Source: Sanguibacter keddieii (lineage in GTDB: Bacteria > Actinomycetota > Actinomycetes > Actinomycetales > Actinomycetaceae). Taken from it: a stretch of DNA of 64,000 nucleotides. The notes under the pieces were generated by a model. The model was not told the origin of the DNA, did not search any database, and was given only the letters and a program-made list of their open reading frames with translations. Numbering within the stretch: position 1 is the first letter of the stretch; each line of letters opens with the position of its first letter. A program made the position numbers and the translations under genes. The stretch is taken from NCBI RefSeq assembly GCF_001064145.1, contig NZ_JVOJ01000050.1, forward strand, positions 1 through 64,000. The letters run 5' to 3'. This document shows positions 13,227-21,166 of the stretch, piece by piece.

Positions 13227-14477
13227 ATGGCTGCTCAGGGGGCGGATTTACCCACCCAGCTCAAGATCCTGTTCGTCATTAATGACCTGTATACGCGCGG
13301 TAATGGGCTTGCAGCATCCGCGCGTCGGATCATCATGCTCCTGCGAGAGCGGGGGCACGATGTTCGCGTGCTGTCTGCCCCTCCGCGTCACGGTGACGAT
13401 TGTGGTGTTGGTGCTCCGTACTATCCGTTGCCGCACCTTCGTATCCCCCTCGTTGCGCCACTCATTGCCTCTCAGGGCTACGCCTTTGCTCGTTCGGATC
13501 GTCGCCAGGTTGACCGGGCGCTCGACTGGGCGGACGTGGTGCATCTGGAGGAGCCGTTTATGCTGCAGGCTGTCGTTGCTCGGCGTGCGCGCGCTCGTGG
13601 TGTACCGGCTCTGGCGACCTATCATATTCATCCGGAAAACCTGACGGCCTCCGTGTACCTCGACCGCTGCGTCGTCCTCAATCGTGCGATTCTTCAGGTG
13701 TGGAAACGTTTCATTTTTAATCGCTGTGGCGCGCTTCAGTGTCCCTCGCAGTCGGCGTGGCGTCGTGTCTCCTCGTTGAAGCTGTCTTCGAGGCTTTTTG
13801 TTCTCTCGAATGGTGTTCCGCTTGACGATGTGAGCGTTGATGGTGGAGGTTGTGGGGATGAGTCGTCTATCGTGCGCCTGTTGTCGATCGGTCGTTTCTC
13901 GCGCGAAAAAGATCAGGCGACGATTCTGCGGGCGCTCCGCTTCAGTTCTCACGCTCGTTCTCTTGAGTTGACGTTGGCGGGGCGGGGGCCGACCGAACGT
14001 CGCCTGCGGAGGCTGTCGGATCGCCTCGTGCGAGATGGAGTGATCGAGCACCCTGTGCGCTTCGCCTTCATGGGGCATGAGGAGATGGCTCAGGCTTCGC
14101 GAGAGGCTGACCTCTATGTGCATGCGGCGCGGATCGAGGTGGAGGGCCTTGGCGCTCTTGAAGTGCTGCGCCATGGTGTGGTCCCTGTTCTGGCATGTGG
14201 TCCTTTGACTGCGACCAGCCAATTCGCTCTTTCGGAGGAGAGTGTGTTCGAGGCCGGTGATCCGCGTTCGCTTGCGCGCGCGATTGATGCCTGGGTTGAT
14301 CGCGGTAGTGGGGATCGTCGGGTCGAGGCGGCTCGATATCGGCGTGTGGGGGCTCAGTATGACATCCGTTCGTGCGTGGGTGAGCTGGAGAGGGTCTATC
14401 GCTGGTTGGTCGTGGGAGGGGAGTTCCCCGGTCAGCAGCCTGGCAGTATTGACAGGATTTATACAGTTGTAAGGTAA
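13227..14477 (+). CDS. Glycosyltransferase family 4 (GT-B fold)
   Basis: 416 aa. The N-terminal acceptor domain has LFVINDLYTRGNGLAASARR and HLEEPF. The C-terminal nucleotide-sugar domain has SIGRFSREKDQATILRAL, GRGPTERRL and RIEVEGLGALEVLRHGVVP, which correspond to the donor-binding segments of group 1 transferases. It has no signal peptide or membrane segment, so it acts in the cytoplasm on glycolipid, capsule or glycoprotein; donor and acceptor are unknown. Codon use differs from neighbours, with many T-ending codons and lower GC. TAGAAT ends 6 nt before the ATG and there is no Shine-Dalgarno, suggesting a leaderless mRNA. The downstream sialidase has its own regulatory region. Confidence 0.85.
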   Translation: MAAQGADLPTQLKILFVINDLYTRGNGLAASARRIIMLLRERGHDVRVLSAPPRHGDDCGVGAPYYPLPHLRIPLVAPLIASQGYAFARSDRRQVDRALDWADVVHLEEPFMLQAVVARRARARGVPALATYHIHPENLTASVYLDRCVVLNRAILQVWKRFIFNRCGALQCPSQSAWRRVSSLKLSSRLFVLSNGVPLDDVSVDGGGCGDESSIVRLLSIGRFSREKDQATILRALRFSSHARSLELTLAGRGPTERRLRRLSDRLVRDGVIEHPVRFAFMGHEEMAQASREADLYVHAARIEVEGLGALEVLRHGVVPVLACGPLTATSQFALSEESVFEAGDPRSLARAIDAWVDRGSGDRRVEAARYRRVGAQYDIRSCVGELERVYRWLVVGGEFPGQQPGSIDRIYTVVR

Positions 14478-14538
14478 TTGTCCTAGATGTTGATAAAAGT
14501 TGTCTGTCGTATAACTGGTTAGCGAGCATCTAAATTTG

Positions 14539-14544
14539 TATGAT
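14539..14544 (+). promoter_or_regulatory. Candidate -10 of sialidase promoter
   Basis: TATGAT at 14539-14544 lies 66 nt before the sialidase ATG in AT-rich sequence unlike the flanking coding DNA. No convincing -35 at 17-18 nt. A second AT-rich hexamer, TATAAC, occurs at 14510-14515. Confidence 0.4.
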
Positions 14545-14557
14545 GAATCTCGTGGAT

Positions 14558-14575
14558 AGTGAGTCATGACTCACT
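14558..14575. promoter_or_regulatory. 18-bp perfect palindrome, candidate operator
   Basis: AGTGAGTCATGACTCACT is an uninterrupted perfect palindrome. It sits 34 nt before the sialidase start, just downstream of the candidate -10. Dyad-symmetric 16-18-bp sites are typical of dimeric repressors (GntR, TetR or LacI types). The position would allow repression by roadblock. The cognate regulator is not in the window. Confidence 0.6.
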
Positions 14576-14609
14576 GACCGCTGATTGACAACCCATTTCA
14601 GAAGGACCA

Positions 14610-16838
14610 ATGATGACCCTCCGCCACTACGGGCGTGCCCTCGCGGCTGCCTCGGGAGCCGTGCTGCTGTGCGCGACTCTCTCGGTTCCCGCGCTCGCGA
14701 CCCCGACCAGTGACACCGGTGCAGCTGCTCCGGTGGCGGCCTCGGCAACCGACGAAGATTCGGCCCCCATCACAGTCACCGTCATGCGCACCGACTCCCA
14801 TGGAGACAAGGTGTACGAAGGTGACCTGATCACCGTCACCGTCACCTACACCAACAACACCGACAGCGCTCTCACCGTCTTCCCGGTGGACTCGAACCTG
14901 TCCGGCGTCCTCACCACCGGCGCCCCGAACTGCCGCTGGCACAACCTCGCCGCACACACCACCAAGCAGTGCACGACCGCCACGCACACCGTGACCGCGG
15001 ACGACGTCGCGGCCGGCACCTTCACCCCGATGACCAGCTGGGCGGCCACCCGTGACCGCAACGGTACCGACGTCATCGCCGGTGGCATCACCGCCAACGC
15101 CGACCCGGTGACCGTCGCCCAGGGCGAGCGCCCCCCGGCCCCGGACCCGCTGGAGACCCCGCAGGACTACGCGATCGGCGACAAGGTCCGCCTCGCGTCC
15201 CCCGGCCTCGCCGGTTTCAGCTGCCACCGCATCCCCGCGCTGACCACCGCCAACAACGGCTGGATCATCGCAGCGTGGGACGGTCGCCCCAACACCTGTC
15301 AGGACGCCCCTCAGGCTAACTCCATCGTCTATCGCATCTCCAAGGACGGCGGTAAGTCCTGGACCCCCATCAAGACCGCCCTTGCCGGCACCCCCGGCAC
15401 CCAGAGGATCGGCTACTCCGACCCCTCCTTCGTCGTGGACCGCACCACCGGAACGATCTTCCTGTTCTCGGTCAAGTCTTACGACGCCGGCCTCTTCCAG
15501 TCCCAGCTGGGCACCGATCCTGCGGCCCGTAACATCCTGCACGCCCACGTCGTCGAGTCCCATGACAACGGCGAAACCTGGGTGAACCCCCGCACCATCA
15601 CCGACCAGGTAACCGCCGGACACGAGGGCCAGTGGTTCACCCGCTTCGCTTCCTCCGGTGAAGGCATCCAGCTGCGCTACGGTGCCCACGCCGGCCGACT
15701 CATCCAGCAGTACGCCGTCGCCAACTCCGGCACGACCTCGCTCATGGCCGTCTCCGTCTACTCTGACGACCACGGCGCGACCTGGAAGCCCGGCGAGCCC
15801 ACCGAAGGCAGCGCCGACGAAAACAAGGTCGTCGAGCTCTCCGACGGTCGCCTGCTCCTCAACTCGCGCACGCAGGGCACCGCCGGCCAGCGCCTCGAAG
15901 CCATCTCCTACGATGGCGGGCAGACATGGGGTCCCTTCCGCCACAACTGGGACCTGACGGACCCGCGTAACAACGCCTCCATCGTGCGCGCCTACCCGGA
16001 TGCCCCCGAGGGCTCCGCGCGCGCTCGCGTCCTGATCTTCTCGAACGCCGACTCCTCCAGCGCCCGCGCGAACGGCACCATCCGCGTCTCCTACGACGAC
16101 GGTTTCACCTGGAACGACGGCAAGGTCTTCGAGAGCGGCGAGATGGCCTACTCGACGCTGCACCCCCTCGGCGACGGCACCTGGGGCCTGCTGTACGAGT
16201 CCGGCGGCTACAAGAACATCGAGTTCATGCGCCTGGACGCCACCTACCTCGGCCTGACCGACCCCGGCGAGGAGCCCGCTCCCGAGCCGCAGCCGACCCC
16301 GGACCCGACTCCGGAACCGCAGCCCACCCCTGAGCCCGCCCCCGCGGTCACCCCCGCGCACTGGGTGAACACCGGCTCGGGCTGGAAGTGGCAGCTGGAG
16401 GACTCCAGCTACGCGACCAACCAGACCATCACGATTGGTGACGCCACCTACCGCTTCAACTCGGCTGGCATGATGGTCACCGGCTGGGACCTCCAGGACG
16501 GCAAGTGGAGCTACTACAACGCCTACGGTGCTCGCGTGAGCGGCTGGGTCAAGGACGGTTCCTGGTACTACCTGGATCCCGCGACCGGCGTGATGGCGAC
16601 CGGCTGGGTGCAGGTCGACGGTACCTGGTACCTCCTCTCCGCCTCCGGCGCGATGCTCACCGGCTGGCAGCACGCCGGCAGCTGGTACTACCTGGCCCCC
16701 TCGGGTGCCATGCTCACCGGCTGGCAGCACGTTGGCGTTACCTGGTACTACTTCGCAGGTGACGGTCACATGGTCACCGGCTGGCAGATGATCGACGGCC
16801 GCTGGTACTACTTCGCATCCTCTGGTGCGTGGATCTGA
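14610..16838 (+). CDS. nanH: Secreted exo-alpha-sialidase with wall-binding repeats
   Basis: 742 aa; a second ATG at 14613 fits the GAAGG site slightly better. A signal peptide ends near residue 30 (VPALA). Residues ~50-170 form a beta-rich adhesin-like domain. The GH33 propeller (~185-545) has the RIP motif (HRIP, 206-209) and five Asp boxes, SxDxGxxW, at 244, 317, 385, 433 and 494. [13 protein letters not shown] probably holds a triad Arg, and LLYESG the Tyr/Glu region. A Pro/Glu/Thr linker spans ~552-580. The C-terminus has about six GW-[..]-WYY repeats (620-742) of the choline/glucan-binding type instead of an LPXTG anchor. It would cleave terminal sialic acids from host glycans outside the cell. 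No sialate uptake or catabolism genes are present here. Confidence 0.95.
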   Translation: MMTLRHYGRALAAASGAVLLCATLSVPALATPTSDTGAAAPVAASATDEDSAPITVTVMRTDSHGDKVYEGDLITVTVTYTNNTDSALTVFPVDSNLSGVLTTGAPNCRWHNLAAHTTKQCTTATHTVTADDVAAGTFTPMTSWAATRDRNGTDVIAGGITANADPVTVAQGERPPAPDPLETPQDYAIGDKVRLASPGLAGFSCHRIPALTTANNGWIIAAWDGRPNTCQDAPQANSIVYRISKDGGKSWTPIKTALAGTPGTQRIGYSDPSFVVDRTTGTIFLFSVKSYDAGLFQSQLGTDPAARNILHAHVVESHDNGETWVNPRTITDQVTAGHEGQWFTRFASSGEGIQLRYGAHAGRLIQQYAVANSGTTSLMAVSVYSDDHGATWKPGEPTEGSADENKVVELSDGRLLLNSRTQGTAGQRLEAISYDGGQTWGPFRHNWDLTDPRNNASIVRAYPDAPEGSARARVLIFSNADSSSARANGTIRVSYDDGFTWNDGKVFESGEMAYSTLHPLGDGTWGLLYESGGYKNIEFMRLDATYLGLTDPGEEPAPEPQPTPDPTPEPQPTPEPAPAVTPAHWVNTGSGWKWQLEDSSYATNQTITIGDATYRFNSAGMMVTGWDLQDGKWSYYNAYGARVSGWVKDGSWYYLDPATGVMATGWVQVDGTWYLLSASGAMLTGWQHAGSWYYLAPSGAMLTGWQHVGVTWYYFAGDGHMVTGWQMIDGRWYYFASSGAWI

Positions 16839-16852
16839 TCCGCATCTATCGC

Positions 16853-16895
16853 GGCTGGGGCCGGGGGGAGCGTGTGTGCCCTCCCGGCCCCGGCC
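16853..16895 (+). terminator. Sialidase terminator
   Basis: Very GC-rich inverted repeat (GGCTGGGGCCGGGGGGAG with CTCCCGGCCCCGGCC) 15 nt after the sialidase stop. The T-tract is poor (TCGTCT). Confidence 0.65.
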
Positions 16896-16981
16896 TCGTC
16901 TATGGGGGACGTCACGGCGCAAAGAGACCACGGGTTGGAACCGTGCGGACGCGCGGCGTGGACGCGGGGGAAGATGGAGTT

Positions 16982-18031
16982 ATGACACTGAACATCGCAG
17001 TAATCCCCGGTGACGGCATCGGCAAGGAAATCGTCCCCGAAGGCTTGAAGGTCCTGGACCGCGTGCTGGCGGACAAGGGCATCGACTACTCTACGACCCA
17101 CTTCAACCTGGGTGCCGAGCGCTGGCATGCCACCGGCGACACCCTGACCGACGAGGACCTCGAGGCGATCAAGCGCCACGACGTTATCCTCCTGGGTGCG
17201 GTCGGCGATCCCTCCGTGCCCTCTGGCGTGCTCGAGCGCGGGCTGCTCCTCAAGCTGCGTTTCGCCCTCGACCACTACGTGAACCTGCGCCCCTCCAAGT
17301 ACTACGAGGGCGTACCCAGCCCCCTGGCCAACCCCGGCGACATCGACTTCGTCGTCGTGCGCGAAGGCACCGAGGGCCTCTACTGCGGCAACGGGGGCGC
17401 GGTGCGCGTGGGCACCCCGCACGAGATCGCGACCGAGGTCAGCGTCAACACCGCCTACGGCGTCGAGCGCGTCGTGCGCTACGCCTTTGAGGCGGCCGCC
17501 TCGCGCAAGAAGCACCTCACCCTCGTCCACAAGCACAACGTCCTGGTCAACGCGGGGCACATGTGGCGCCGCATCGTCGACGAGGTGGGGGAGGAGTACC
17601 CCGACGTGCGCGTCGACTACTGCCACATCGATGCCGCCACCATCTACATGGTCACCGACCCGGGCCGCTTCGACGTCATCGTCACCGACAACCTTTTCGG
17701 CGACATCCTCACCGACGAGGCCGGGGCAGTCACCGGGGGCATCGGCTTGAGCGCGTCCGGCAACCTGAACCCCTCGCGCGAGTTCCCCTCCATGTTCGAG
17801 CCCGTGCACGGATCCGCCCCCGACATCGCGGGGCAGGGCAAGGCTGACCCGACCGCGACCATCTCCTCGGTCGCGCTCATGCTCGACTTCATGGGATTCG
17901 CCGAGGAAGCCGAGCGCGTGCGCGCGGCGATCGACGCTGACATGGCGGCGCGTGCCGAGGCCGCGGCGGCTGGAACGCCGCTCGTGCGCTCTACCTCCCA
18001 GATTGGCGACGACATCGCCGCGAGGGTCTGA
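16982..18031 (+). CDS. leuB: 3-isopropylmalate dehydrogenase
   Basis: 349 aa from the ATG at 16982 (GGAG 4 nt upstream). The protein starts directly with the conserved [17 protein letters not shown]. The frame is open further upstream, but that part does not resemble the family. It oxidatively decarboxylates 3-isopropylmalate in leucine synthesis with NAD+ and a divalent metal. It shows [10 protein letters not shown], the metal-binding Asp region [17 protein letters not shown], and the NAD-binding [23 protein letters not shown]. It stands alone between two terminators rather than with leuCD, and complements ilvBNC upstream. Confidence 0.96.
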   Translation: MTLNIAVIPGDGIGKEIVPEGLKVLDRVLADKGIDYSTTHFNLGAERWHATGDTLTDEDLEAIKRHDVILLGAVGDPSVPSGVLERGLLLKLRFALDHYVNLRPSKYYEGVPSPLANPGDIDFVVVREGTEGLYCGNGGAVRVGTPHEIATEVSVNTAYGVERVVRYAFEAAASRKKHLTLVHKHNVLVNAGHMWRRIVDEVGEEYPDVRVDYCHIDAATIYMVTDPGRFDVIVTDNLFGDILTDEAGAVTGGIGLSASGNLNPSREFPSMFEPVHGSAPDIAGQGKADPTATISSVALMLDFMGFAEEAERVRAAIDADMAARAEAAAAGTPLVRSTSQIGDDIAARV

Positions 18032-18040
18032 GACATCGAT

Positions 18041-18080
18041 ACAGCAGGGCCGCTCCCCATCCGGGGAGCGGCCCTGCTGT
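18041..18080. terminator. Bidirectional terminator
   Basis: Perfect 18-bp inverted repeat (18041-18058 with 18063-18080) between the convergent leuB and lipoprotein genes. Confidence 0.9.
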
Positions 18081-18116
18081 TAGATCCGTCGGAGCGACGG
18101 CCTTGCGGCGCGCGTG

Positions 18117-19121
18117 TTAGCGCGTGCCGATGAGAGCGGGCAGGGGAGTGCGCGACGCCCACTGCGTGATGTCGATGAGGGCGGCGCTAGCCCCCGCAGC
18201 GCGCACGTCGGCGGAGTCGCTCGCGAGCATTGCGGCATCAGCCGCCAGCAGGTTTGAGGCCAGGGACGCGCCGTCGAGGGCATCGAGCGTGCAGCGCGAT
18301 GTGCGTGTGTCCGCAGCGCCGGCGCGTAAAGCAGTATCGGCGCGGGTGAGCAGCTCGCCGGACACGTTGTATGCGTCGCTCAGCGTCCCCGCGCTCACCT
18401 GCGCCCTCGGCAGGGACGAGGCAGTGCAATCCCACGTGGCGACAGCCTGTGAGAGCTCCGCCGATGAAGCGAGATCCTTGCCGGAAGGGGCGAACGTGGG
18501 GGAGATGGACGACTCAGTGAACAGATCAATCGCCCAGGTTTGAATGCCCTGACGTGACGCCGTGTTCACGCGGTCGTTGATGAGTTGTGCCGCGTCATCA
18601 CCGGCCTCGAGGTCGATACCGTAGACGTGGGCGAGGGTCACCGCGCTCGCGTAGCGCCCGAGCGCGGAGGCTCCGAGCGTGCGCGCATCTTCGGCGCTCG
18701 TCTTGTCCGGGTCGGCAGCAATCTCGAGGTCGCGCGTAGCCGTGCGCGCCAGCCACGACACGTACGCCGAGACGTCGGTGGGTGCCTCGGAGACGGGTGC
18801 CGGAGCGGACTCGCCCTCGGGCGTCGCCCCGCCCCACGGGTCCCAGAGTCCGCCGAGCGCGTCGAGTCGTGCCTGCGAGGATGAAGCCACGTCACGCAGA
18901 GCGGACGAACAGGACGCGCAATCGGTCGCGATGTCCGCCAGCTCGGTCGCGCGAGCCGCAGCGGCAGCTTCCGTGCGCGCAGCCTGGTCGCGAACCGCCG
19001 CGAAACCAGACAGGGTGGGCAGCGACGACGCGCCGCACGCGGACAGCGCGAGAACCGCAGCCGACGTCACGACGAGGCCGGGGATGCGGTGTGTGGTCAA
19101 AGTCAGTTTTGCGAAACGCAC
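18117..19121 (-). CDS. Lipoprotein, probable DUF4439 (ferritin-like fold)
   Basis: 334 aa from the GTG at 19121. The frame runs on to 19286, but the upstream part overlaps the rimP promoter and start and lacks lipoprotein character. A lipobox LSAC places the modified Cys at residue 29, after a hydrophobic stretch. The rest is Ala-rich and helical. The C-terminal ~140 residues contain repeated Ala/Asp/Leu helices as in DUF4439, a four-helix family that in mycobacteria is encoded next to rimP. The same divergent neighbourhood here supports that match, but it is not motif-proven. Function unknown; the product should be anchored on the outer face of the membrane. Confidence 0.6.
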   Translation of the reverse strand: MRFAKLTLTTHRIPGLVVTSAAVLALSACGASSLPTLSGFAAVRDQAARTEAAAAARATELADIATDCASCSSALRDVASSSQARLDALGGLWDPWGGATPEGESAPAPVSEAPTDVSAYVSWLARTATRDLEIAADPDKTSAEDARTLGASALGRYASAVTLAHVYGIDLEAGDDAAQLINDRVNTASRQGIQTWAIDLFTESSISPTFAPSGKDLASSAELSQAVATWDCTASSLPRAQVSAGTLSDAYNVSGELLTRADTALRAGAADTRTSRCTLDALDGASLASNLLAADAAMLASDSADVRAAGASAALIDITQWASRTPLPALIGTR

Positions 19122-19146
19122 ACCCGCATCATCCCACACCCCCGGG

Positions 19147-19152
19147 TAGGAT
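19147..19152 (+). promoter_or_regulatory. Candidate -10 for rimP-nusA operon
   Basis: TAGGAT 40 nt before the rimP ATG, in the short divergent region with the lipoprotein gene. No clear -35. Confidence 0.45.
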
Positions 19153-19192
19153 AGGGAACTGACCCGCGTACGCGAGAGAAAGATAGGCGCAT

Positions 19193-19663
19193 ATGGCATC
19201 GTCCACGTCAGAGGGACCGCTCGAGGAGCTGCTGGCTCCCGTGGTCGCACGCTCGGGACTGGAACTGGACTCAGTGACCCGCTCACGCTCCGACGCGATG
19301 CCCCTCGTGCGGGTCGTCGTCGAAGCGCCCATCGGTGCCGACGGAATTGACTCGGACACCCTCGCTGAGGTGTCCCGCGCCGTATCGAAAGCCCTGGACG
19401 TTGCGGACCCGATCGACGGCGAATACCTGCTCGAAGTCTCCACGCCGGGAGCCGAACGCGAGCTCACGAAGGTCGGGCACTGGTTGCGACAGATCGGACG
19501 CCTCGTGCGCATCAAGCTGCGAGCCGGCGGCTACGTCTCCGGACGCGTCGTCGCCGCGAACGAGACCAGCGCAACGATCGATGTCGACGGTGAAGCGACT
19601 ACCATTGACTATCAGGACATGAGGAAGGCGCGCTCCCGCGTCGACTTTGGAACGGGGAAGTAG
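19193..19663 (+). CDS. rimP: Ribosome maturation factor RimP
   Basis: 156 aa. RimP assists 30S assembly by binding S12-containing intermediates. It has the N-terminal alpha/beta domain with VRVVVEAPIGADGIDSDTLA, then DPIDGEYLLEVSTPGAERELT, the most conserved segment of the family, and a C-terminal SH3-like barrel with VRIKLRAGGYVSGRV. First gene of the conserved rimP-nusA-ylxR-infB group. NusA follows after 6 nt. Confidence 0.95.
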   Translation: MASSTSEGPLEELLAPVVARSGLELDSVTRSRSDAMPLVRVVVEAPIGADGIDSDTLAEVSRAVSKALDVADPIDGEYLLEVSTPGAERELTKVGHWLRQIGRLVRIKLRAGGYVSGRVVAANETSATIDVDGEATTIDYQDMRKARSRVDFGTGK

Positions 19664-19669
19664 GAGACC

Positions 19670-20698
19670 ATGGAAATCGATATGACCGCCCTGCGGATGG
19701 TGGAAAACGAGAAGGGCGTCAGCCTCGAAACCCTCGTCGACGCCATCGAAGAGGCACTGCTCAAGGCGTACCACAACCTGCCCGGCGCCATCTCCCAGGC
19801 CCGCATCGAAATCGACAAGAAGACCGGACGCGTCACCGTCATGGCTATGGACGAGGACGAGGACGGCAACCCGATCGGCGAGTTCGACGACACCCCCAAG
19901 AACTTCGGGCGCATCGCCCAATCGACTGCGCGCTCCGTCATCATGCAGCGCCTGCGCGACGCCGACGACCAGCGCGTCTTCGGTGACTTCGCCGGACGCG
20001 AAGGCCAGATCATCACGGGCACCGTCCAGGCCCCGCGCCCCGGCCGCCCCACCATGGTTCAGGTTTCCGACGACTTCGAGGCCGTCCTGCCCGACGGCGA
20101 AAAGGTTCCCGGCGAGTCCTACCGCCACGGCGACCGCATCCGCGCCTACGTCGTGGGCGTCGAGCGCACCGAGCGCGGTCCGCGCATCACCCTGTCGCGC
20201 ACCCACCCCAACCTCGTCGCCGGCCTCTTCCAGCGCGAGGTCCCCGAAATCCAGCAGGGCCTCGTCAAGATCAAGGCCATCGCCCGCGAGGCCGGCCACC
20301 GCACGAAGATTGCTGTGGCTGCCACCCGCGAAGGCATCAACGCCAAGGGTGCCTGCATTGGCCCGATGGGCGCGCGCGTGCGCTCCGTCATGGCCGAGCT
20401 GGGCGGGGAGAAGATCGACATCGTCGACTACTCCGACGATCCGGCGCGCTTCGTCGCCAACTCGCTGTCGCCCGCACGCGTCACCCGCGTCGTCGTCCAC
20501 TCCGTGGACAACCGCACGGCGACGGCCATCGTCCCCGACTTCCAGCTCTCCCTCGCCATCGGCAAGGAAGGCCAGAACGCCCGCCTCGCCGCGCGCCTGA
20601 CGAACTACCATATCGACATCCATGCCGACACGGAAACCGGCGACGACGCAATCGCCTCGCGCGTTTCGACCCCTGACGACGTGACAAGTCGCTCATAG
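19670..20698 (+). CDS. nusA: Transcription termination/antitermination factor NusA
   Basis: 342 aa, the short form without the C-terminal acidic repeats of E. coli. The order is an RNAP-binding N-terminal domain (1-125), an S1 domain (~135-200) and two KH domains (~205-340, including CIGPMGARVRSVMAEL and AIGKEGQNARLAARL with GxxG loops). It modulates pausing, termination and rRNA antitermination. TAGGAGA precedes the ATG. Co-transcribed with rimP and ylxR. Confidence 0.97.
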   Translation: MEIDMTALRMVENEKGVSLETLVDAIEEALLKAYHNLPGAISQARIEIDKKTGRVTVMAMDEDEDGNPIGEFDDTPKNFGRIAQSTARSVIMQRLRDADDQRVFGDFAGREGQIITGTVQAPRPGRPTMVQVSDDFEAVLPDGEKVPGESYRHGDRIRAYVVGVERTERGPRITLSRTHPNLVAGLFQREVPEIQQGLVKIKAIAREAGHRTKIAVAATREGINAKGACIGPMGARVRSVMAELGGEKIDIVDYSDDPARFVANSLSPARVTRVVVHSVDNRTATAIVPDFQLSLAIGKEGQNARLAARLTNYHIDIHADTETGDDAIASRVSTPDDVTSRS

Positions 20699-20742
20699 AA
20701 TCTGAGCCGAGCAATCCCCTGGCTGGACTAAGCTAGGGGATT

Positions 20743-21030
20743 GTGTCGTATTCTGTGCCGCCTGTGCCCACCCCCGGGCCCCAGCGCACCTGCATTGGAT
20801 GCGGCGCACACGCGCATCGATCCGCGCTCGTGCGGATTGTTCGCTCGCCGGACGGCTCGATTCGTCTCGACCGAACGGCCACTCTTCCGGGCCGAGGGGC
20901 CTGGATTCACCCCGATGCGGGGTGCGTCCACAAAGCCCGAGCCAGACGGAGTCTCTCGCGTGCGTTCCGAACGGGAAACGTGACGGACGGCGTGTGGGAC
21001 GACGTGGAGGAGTTGATCAACCACCAGTGA
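20743..21030 (+). CDS. ylxR: YlxR family RNA-binding protein (DUF448)
   Basis: 95 aa from a GTG with AGGGG just upstream. It contains the signature PQRTCIGCGAH near the N-terminus and GRGAWIHPDAGCVHKA in the middle, as in the nusA-infB-linked YlxR fold. Family members are basic, bind RNA, and have been implicated in RNase P or transcriptional control in some bacteria; the role here is unknown. The nusA-infB position is the strongest evidence. Confidence 0.93.
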   Translation: MSYSVPPVPTPGPQRTCIGCGAHAHRSALVRIVRSPDGSIRLDRTATLPGRGAWIHPDAGCVHKARARRSLSRAFRTGNVTDGVWDDVEELINHQ

Positions 21031-21128
21031 TGGCTACGGGCCATCAACGCCGAGAAAATGGAAGCGGGTTGGAAGCTGATGGGCACCCGATGAGTACCCA
21101 GCGATGAGCTGCCAGCAATATCAGTAAG

Positions 21129-21149
21129 GCGTCTCCGGACCGGAGACGC
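21129..21149 (+). other. Perfect hairpin before infB
   Basis: GCGTCTCCGG-A-CCGGAGACGC is a 10-bp perfect inverted repeat with a 1-nt spacer, 18 nt before the infB GTG and close to its Shine-Dalgarno. No T-tract follows, so it is not a normal terminator. It might influence infB translation or be an RNase site. Confidence 0.55.
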
Positions 21150-21166
21150 TTCCGGAATGGAGAAAT

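Noticed and set aside
14598-16931. 777-aa minus-strand ORF opposite the sialidase
   Set aside because: Antisense of a clear GH33 gene; repeated Gly/Val/Asp reading is the complement of the sialidase codons.
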